Assembly (NCBI GenBank): GCA_947378305.1 | Contig: CANCJJ010000015.1 | Span: 1 to 60,332 of the forward strand | Source: Phenylobacterium aquaticum | Lineage (GTDB): Bacteria; Pseudomonadota; Alphaproteobacteria; Caulobacterales; Caulobacteraceae | Reading direction: 5' to 3' | Length of the DNA stretch: 60,332 nt | Shown: one piece after another, positions 55,767 to 60,332 of the stretch | Layout: every line of letters begins with the position of its first letter | How positions within the stretch are numbered: the first letter of the stretch is position 1 | Made by a program: the position numbers and the translations under genes | The notes under the pieces: generated by a model | Told to the model about the DNA's origin: nothing | The model's input: only the letters and a program-made list of their open reading frames with translations | The model's database searches: none

Positions 55767-55918
55767 GGAACTCTCGGGGCTGTGTGCTATGGCAGGTGTC
55801 ACAAGCAAGGCTTGGCTGCAAGATGCCGCATCATCAAACCTCGGTTTCGCGCGAGGGTGACGCGCCCGATGAATCAGCGGCATTGAACGATCCAAGTGTA
55901 TGAGGTGACGGACTATTC

Positions 55919-56410
55919 ATGGCCAAGGCCGGTAACAAACTGTCGGGATCTGGGGGGAACGGGACTGCCTTCGTCGACCGGGCCCTGCATCAGTCCGGTG
56001 CCTTGTGCTGGCGGTTCGGCCTTGGTGACCAGCTGGAAGTCCTCCTGATCACCTCCCGTGAAACCCGCCGCTGGGTGGTGCCGAAGGGCTGGCCCATGAA
56101 GGGACTGACGTCTCGCCATTGCGCAGCCCGGGAGGCCTTTGAGGAGGCCGGCGTTGAAGGCGACCTGCGTCGGCGCAAGGTCGGAAACTATGGTTATGAA
56201 AAGCGCCTAAAGAGCGGCCAGATCCAGCCCGTCGAGGTGGCCCTCTATGCCCTGGAAATCGACCGTGAATACGACTACTGGCCCGAGCGGGGGCAGAGGG
56301 AGCGGCTCTGGACCAGTCAGGCGGATGCCGCCAGCCGGGTGGATGAACCCGAGCTTAAAGTCTTGATTGCCGGTTTTGTTCCCCGGCCCCGGGTCAGGAC
56401 AGCCGTCTAG
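55919..56410 (+). CDS. Nudix hydrolase (diphosphoinositol-polyphosphate phosphohydrolase-like)
   Basis: The 163-residue protein has WVVPKGWPMKGLTSRHCAA followed by REAFEEAGVEG, a Nudix box in which the first Glu position is Leu. The PKGWP lead-in is typical of the DIPP/NUDT3-like bacterial group, in which that change seems common. The substrate is probably a dinucleoside polyphosphate or similar. Its last 17 bases overlap the end of the convergent cyclophilin gene. Confidence 0.87.
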   Translation: MAKAGNKLSGSGGNGTAFVDRALHQSGALCWRFGLGDQLEVLLITSRETRRWVVPKGWPMKGLTSRHCAAREAFEEAGVEGDLRRRKVGNYGYEKRLKSGQIQPVEVALYALEIDREYDYWPERGQRERLWTSQADAASRVDEPELKVLIAGFVPRPRVRTAV

Positions 56411-56996
56411 CCTTGATCGGCAGGGGCGACTTCAGCATTTCCCCCTTCATCACACCGACGCCTGCCTTGGCGGACAGCGGCAGGGCCATGATCTGTTTGA
56501 CGACCTCCAGGCCCTCGGTGACATAGCCGAAACAGGCAAAGCCCTTATTGTCGCCAGTCTGGCTTGGATCGGCATCCAGATAGGGCTGGTCCCCGACGCA
56601 GATGAAGAAGTCCGACGTCGCGGTCCCGGGCGCCCGCCGCCCCATGGAAATCGCCCCATGGGTGTGCTTAAGCCCGGTCTTGGTCGTGGATTCATGGGCA
56701 ATGGGCTTCAGGATATAGGCGGGATTATTCTGCAACCCGCCCTGGATGACCCCGTACTCATAGTCCTGGGCGCCTTCAGGGCGCGAGGCGCGGTAAAACG
56801 TGGCATGGTCATAGAGCCGCTTGTCCACATAGCGGAGGAAATTGGCCGTCGTGATCGGGGCCTTGTCGGGCCGCAGCTCCAGAACAATATCCCCCAGTCG
56901 GGTGATCAGCTTGACCCCCACGGGCGCAGGCGCAGCCCATCCTCGCGATGCGGCCGCCAGGGCACCCCCCAGAACCAGAAAGTCACGACGTTTCAT
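56394..56996 (-). CDS. Tat-exported cyclophilin-type peptidyl-prolyl isomerase
   Basis: The 200-residue protein starts with a Tat-like signal (MKRRDFLVLGGALAAASRGWA), so it is probably exported folded. The cyclophilin fold follows: TTANFLRYVDKRLYDHATFYR, then VIQGG, TSDFFICVG and FACFGYVTEG. It would catalyse proline isomerisation in the periplasm. It converges on the Nudix gene. Confidence 0.88.
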   Translation of the reverse strand: MKRRDFLVLGGALAAASRGWAAPAPVGVKLITRLGDIVLELRPDKAPITTANFLRYVDKRLYDHATFYRASRPEGAQDYEYGVIQGGLQNNPAYILKPIAHESTTKTGLKHTHGAISMGRRAPGTATSDFFICVGDQPYLDADPSQTGDNKGFACFGYVTEGLEVVKQIMALPLSAKAGVGVMKGEMLKSPLPIKARRLS

Positions 56997-57139
56997 CAGT
57001 CAGGTCCTAAATCTGTAGTCGAGGTGGCAAATGTCAAACCGTGCGGGTGCTGGACGTGATAGGGTCCCTTCGATGCGCGGGGTCGGGCATCAGAGGGCTG
57101 GGCCTGTCCCAGAGCAAACCGGCCCACAAGGATAGCGAC

Positions 57140-57253
57140 ATGGCCAAGGGCCAAAAAAAGAGCAACAAGGAAATCCGGAAACCCAAGGTGGTCAAGGCCA
57201 AGGCGGTGCCCGAGGCGCGTTCCTTCCTGAGCCCGCCCACCAAGGGTAAATAG
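57140..57253 (+). CDS. Small basic protein (37 residues), conserved in alphaproteobacteria
   Basis: The frame MAKGQKKSNKEIRKPK to SPPTKGK starts at ATG 57140 after an AAGGAT Shine-Dalgarno. I recognise closely similar short Lys-rich proteins (MAKGQ-x-SNKE-x-RKPK) as a conserved alphaproteobacterial family of unknown function. A longer in-frame extension starting at 57041 lacks that similarity. It precedes the VIT gene by 29 bases. Nucleic-acid or ribosome binding is only a guess from charge. Confidence 0.75.
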   Translation: MAKGQKKSNKEIRKPKVVKAKAVPEARSFLSPPTKGK

Positions 57254-57282
57254 TCCGCCAAACGATCAGAGGGGAGCGGTTC

Positions 57283-57984
57283 ATGAGCCGATTGCATGAT
57301 GAACGCCATGTTGTGTCCCGCATCGGCTGGCTCCGCGCCGCCGTCCTGGGTGCCAATGACGGGATCGTCTCCACCGCCAGCCTGATCGTGGGCGTGGCTT
57401 CGGCCAGTTCCAAACCCAGCGATGTCCTGATTGCCGGGGTCGCCGGTCTGGTCGCCGGGGCCATGTCCATGGCGGCGGGCGAATATGTCTCGGTCAGCTC
57501 CCAGTCCGATACCGAAGCTGCCGATCTCGCCCGGGAGCGTGCAGAGCTGGCTAATGATCCTGCGGCGGAACACGAGGAGCTTGCCGGAATTTATCGCGCG
57601 CGCGGCCTCGATCCTGAAACTGCCGACAAGGTCGCCGCCCAGCTGGCCGCCCATGATGCCCTGACGGCCCATGCCCGGGACGAGCTGGGCATTTCCGACA
57701 TGACCACCGCCCGGCCCATCCAGGCGGCCTTCACCTCTGCGGCCACCTTCACGGTCGGGGCTGCGGCCCCCCTGGGCCTGGCCGCCATCATGCCCCAGTC
57801 CCTCGTCGTCCTGACGGTCTCCCTGGGCTCCCTGGGCTTTCTGGCCCTGCTCGGCGGAATCGGGGCGAGGGCCGGAGGCGCCTCCGTCCTGCGCGCCGCC
57901 GTCCGCGTCACCTTCTGGGGCGCTCTGGCCATGGCCCTGACGGCAGGCATAGGCCATCTGGTCGGCCCCGCCGTCGCCCTCTGA
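57283..57984 (+). CDS. VIT1/CCC1-family transporter
   Basis: The 233-residue protein has the family start GWLRAAVLGANDGIVSTASLIVGV, then AGAMSMAAGEYVSVSSQSDTE and a C-terminal pair of helices. About five membrane helices flank a cytoplasmic charged helix region (LARERAELANDPAAEHEEL). Relatives move iron or manganese. The direction and metal are not known here. Upstream lies the 37-residue gene; the P450 converges downstream. Confidence 0.9.
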   Translation: MSRLHDERHVVSRIGWLRAAVLGANDGIVSTASLIVGVASASSKPSDVLIAGVAGLVAGAMSMAAGEYVSVSSQSDTEAADLARERAELANDPAAEHEELAGIYRARGLDPETADKVAAQLAAHDALTAHARDELGISDMTTARPIQAAFTSAATFTVGAAAPLGLAAIMPQSLVVLTVSLGSLGFLALLGGIGARAGGASVLRAAVRVTFWGALAMALTAGIGHLVGPAVAL

Positions 57985-57993
57985 CCCCTGTCT

Positions 57994-59265
57994 CTAGAGC
58001 CGGGTCGGAATAATCACGGGCAAGGTCTCATAGCCCTTCACAAAGGCCGAGAAGGTCCGCTGGGGTTCCCCCACCACCTGCACGACCGGGAACCGCTTCA
58101 GGATTTCCTCCCAGATGATGGTGAGCTGAAGTTCTGCCAGCCGGTTGCCAACGCAGCGATGCACGCCGAACCCAAAGGACAGGTGGGTCCGGGGCCGGTC
58201 CCGGTCGATGATATAGGCGTCGGGCTGGGCGATGACCTCGCTGTCGCGATTGCCCGAGACATACCACATGGCCACCCGGTCGCCCTTGCGGATGGTCTTG
58301 CCGCCAATCTCGAAATCCTGGGTCGCCGTCCGCGCCATGTGGGCCAGCGGCGTCTGCCAGCGGATAGTTTCCGACACCATGGAGGTGATCAGGGCCGGAT
58401 TGTCCCTCAGCTTCTGATATTCGCCCGGGTTCTTGTTCAGGGCATAGATCGAGCCCGTAATCGTATTCCGCGTCGTGTCATTTCCGCCAATGATCAGCAG
58501 GGCCACATTGCCGTGGTATTCATGAACATCCATGCTCCGGGTGGCCTCGCCATGGGCCAGCATGGAGATCAGGTCGAACTGGGGCGGCGCATTGATCCGG
58601 TCGTTCCAGAGCCCGGTAAAGGCCTCAAAGCAATTCGAAACCTCCTGACGCTTCTGGTCCCAGCTGGTGACCGGGCCGTGGCCGGGGGCATTGGTCATGC
58701 AGTCTGACCAGTGGGTCAGCATCCGCCTTTGTTCAAAGGGAAAGTCGAACAGGGTCGCCAGGGTCATGGCCGTCAATTCCTTGGACACCAGGTCCACCCA
58801 GTCGAATTCCCGACCGATCGGCAGGGCATCCAGGATCAGACCGGCCCGCTCGCGGATAATCGGCCCCATCCGGTGCAGGTTGGCGGGTGCCACGACCGGA
58901 CTGACCGTCTTGCGTTGCACATCGTGCTTGGGCGGGTCCATGGCAATGAAGCTGGGCCGGGTCGGCCGCCCGGCGGACTCCGCCTTGGCTTCCAGACTGA
59001 CCAGGGTGATCCCGTCGGCCGAGGAAAACACCTCGTGATTGGTATCCACCGCCATGATGTCGTTGAACCGGGTGATGGACCAATAGGGGCCATAGGCGCT
59101 TTCCGGCGTGTAATGCACCGGGCTTTCCTGCCTCAGACGCTCGAAATAGGGCCAGATCGCGTCCTGGGCGAACAGTTCCGGCTGGGCGGGATTGAGGGCC
59201 TCGACAGGCATGCCATAGGCTGCGGCATGGGCCTCGTGCTGGATATCGACGGAACCGTCACTCAT
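57994..59265 (-). CDS. Cytochrome P450, CYP153-like alkane/fatty acid omega-hydroxylase
   Basis: The 423-residue P450 has the I-helix IGGNDTTRNT, ExxR in ETIRWQTPLAHM, MWYVSGNRD and the heme loop FGFGVHRCVGNRLAELQL with Cys near 370. The combination RWQTPLAHM-R-T and YVSGNRD is strongly CYP153-like; such enzymes add a terminal hydroxyl to alkanes and fatty acids. No signal peptide is seen, so it is cytoplasmic. It needs a ferredoxin and reductase, and none is adjacent. It diverges from the DUF1993 gene across 159 bp. Confidence 0.88.
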   Translation of the reverse strand: MSDGSVDIQHEAHAAAYGMPVEALNPAQPELFAQDAIWPYFERLRQESPVHYTPESAYGPYWSITRFNDIMAVDTNHEVFSSADGITLVSLEAKAESAGRPTRPSFIAMDPPKHDVQRKTVSPVVAPANLHRMGPIIRERAGLILDALPIGREFDWVDLVSKELTAMTLATLFDFPFEQRRMLTHWSDCMTNAPGHGPVTSWDQKRQEVSNCFEAFTGLWNDRINAPPQFDLISMLAHGEATRSMDVHEYHGNVALLIIGGNDTTRNTITGSIYALNKNPGEYQKLRDNPALITSMVSETIRWQTPLAHMARTATQDFEIGGKTIRKGDRVAMWYVSGNRDSEVIAQPDAYIIDRDRPRTHLSFGFGVHRCVGNRLAELQLTIIWEEILKRFPVVQVVGEPQRTFSAFVKGYETLPVIIPTRL

Positions 59266-59424
59266 CGGTCATCTCCCTGGGGGCGGGCCGGTCCGGTGTC
59301 CGGAAAGGCCTCGATTGGTCTTGGACAGAATGACGCCCCTTTAAGACCCGAATTGCAAGCAGGAATTGAGGCCCGCCCGATTAGGGCCTAGACCAGTCCA
59401 AGAACCGAAACAGGGACCAAAACC

Positions 59425-59946
59425 ATGGCACTTTCACTCTATGACGTCGTCATCCCCGCCTTTCAGCAGACCCTCAGCGGCGTTGCCGAAACCCTGGAGG
59501 TCGGCCTAAAATATTGCCAGGAAAAGGGAATTGATCTCGATGCCCTGGTCGAGACCCGGCTCTGTCCCGACATGCTGCCCTTCCGCTTCCAGATTGTCTC
59601 CGTCGCCCACCATACCCAAGGGGCCCTCGAAGGGGCCAAGGCCGGGACGTTTTCGCCCGGTGGCCGTCAGGGCCCTCTTTCCTATACCGACCTCCAGGCC
59701 CTGATTGCCGAGGCCCGCGCCGCCCTCCAGGCCCTCACGCCGGAAGCGGTCAATGCCCTGGAAGGCACCGATGTCACCTTCACCATGGGCGAGCGCCATA
59801 TCCCCTTCCGGGCGGAAGGCTTCCTCCTGTCCTTCTCCCTGCCCAACCTGCATTTCCACGCCACAACCGCCTATGACATTCTGCGTCTGCAAGGCGCTCC
59901 GGTCAGCAAGCGCCACTATCTCGGCCCCCTGCGCCTCAAGGCCTGA
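59425..59946 (+). CDS. DUF1993 family protein
   Basis: The 173-residue protein starts SLYDVVIPAFQQTLSGVAETL and ends with FHATTAYDILRLQGAPVSKRHYLG, diagnostic of DUF1993. The helical fold resembles the DinB/mycothiol-transferase four-helix group, with HH at 62-63 and HFH near 147. Function unknown. It precedes the SRAP gene by 36 bases. Confidence 0.87.
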   Translation: MALSLYDVVIPAFQQTLSGVAETLEVGLKYCQEKGIDLDALVETRLCPDMLPFRFQIVSVAHHTQGALEGAKAGTFSPGGRQGPLSYTDLQALIAEARAALQALTPEAVNALEGTDVTFTMGERHIPFRAEGFLLSFSLPNLHFHATTAYDILRLQGAPVSKRHYLGPLRLKA

Positions 59947-59982
59947 TCGGCCCCGGACCCGGCCAGACCATGTGCCCAGACC

Positions 59983-60332
59983 ATGTGTAACGAATATCAG
60001 CTCCGGGCGTCTCGCAGCGACATTGACGCCAGCTTTGGTCGCGGGGGTGCCGTGCCCCTGACCTGGGCGGATGCCGAGCCCAACCGGGCCCTGGCCGAGC
60101 CGATCCGCCCCACGGAACGGGCCTGTCTGATCCGCCCGTCGGACCCGGCCCATCCCCGGGCCGGACTGGTCGGTCAGGCCTGCCGCTGGTGGCTGGTCCC
60201 GGGATTTCACAAGGGTCCGGTCTCCGACTGGAAGGCCATGTGCACCAATGCCCGGATCGAGACCGTGGACACCGCCCCCACCTTCAAGGACGCCTATCTG
60301 CGCCAGCGGGCCCTGGTGCCCGTGACCAGCTT
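59983..60332 (+). CDS. SOS-response-associated peptidase / abasic-site sensor (SRAP, YedK/HMCES family), partial
   Basis: The frame starts MCNEYQLRAS and is open to the window edge at about residue 116. The Cys2 that forms the DNA-protein crosslink with abasic sites is present after Met removal. TNARIETVDTAPTFKDAYLRQRALVPV carries the conserved Asn and Arg of the active site. The His and C-terminal part lie outside. The family protects single-stranded abasic DNA. Confidence 0.88.
   Translation, partial: MCNEYQLRASRSDIDASFGRGGAVPLTWADAEPNRALAEPIRPTERACLIRPSDPAHPRAGLVGQACRWWLVPGFHKGPVSDWKAMCTNARIETVDTAPTFKDAYLRQRALVPVTS

Noticed and set aside
59970..59990. Short ATG frame just before the SRAP gene
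   Set aside because: It stops after six codons and only overlaps the true ATG at 59983.

Overview
The window is GC-rich chromosomal DNA from an alphaproteobacterium of the order Caulobacterales (Caulobacter, Phenylobacterium or a close relative). The evidence is a 231-residue CtrA with Asp51 and an Ala-Ala C-terminus, a fliF-fliG-flbE-fliN-flbD-flhA cluster in the Caulobacter order, a perfect TTAA-N7-TTAA CtrA box before fliIJ, dense GAnTC (CcrM) sites upstream of ctrA, a two-piece permuted tmRNA and an SspB-alpha-type adaptor. No transposase, integrase, phage gene or CRISPR array was found. Coding density is high, with many ATGA or TGATG overlaps and frequent GTG/TTG starts.

Left part (1-20.8 kb): secA, cut by the left edge, diverges from a lipoprotein parvulin that is coupled to argJ. 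A DEAD-box helicase, mutT and a glycerate-kinase-like P-loop kinase follow. A class I methyltransferase diverges from a comF-grxC-nitrilase-DUF1178 run. Then come an M20 peptidase, a sulfatase with an atypical active-site motif, clpB, an alpha/beta hydrolase, a zur-arfB pair and a repeat-rich DUF4167 protein.

Middle (21-39.7 kb): mostly minus-strand housekeeping. prfA, a MOSC protein and prmC form one run; ispG, a RodZ-like gene and ptsP (PTS-Ntr enzyme I) form another. An acid phosphatase/MFS pair, a hydrolase with a polytopic membrane tail, lysC, ubiG, an FkbM methyltransferase, a zinc alcohol dehydrogenase, arsC and a large M28 peptidase follow.

Cell-cycle and flagellar block (39.8-50.8 kb): ctrA, a small membrane-anchored ORF, fliI-fliJ, a DUF4282 protein, and the fliF operon read leftward to flhA. 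Known Caulobacter biology predicts that CtrA drives the early flagellar operons here, and that FlbD, encoded in the fliF operon, switches between early and late flagellar classes.

Right part (50.8-60.3 kb): an sspB-thioesterase-C13 peptidase-serine hydrolase run lies just downstream of a permuted ssrA gene whose tag can be read directly (ANDNFAGEVRLAA). Then come ilvN without an adjacent catalytic subunit, a Nudix hydrolase, a Tat-exported cyclophilin, a 37-residue basic protein, a VIT-family transporter, a CYP153-type P450, a DUF1993 protein and an SRAP (HMCES/YedK) gene cut by the right edge. The window therefore holds two ribosome-rescue routes (tmRNA and ArfB), the SsrA adaptor, RF1 and the RF1 methylase.
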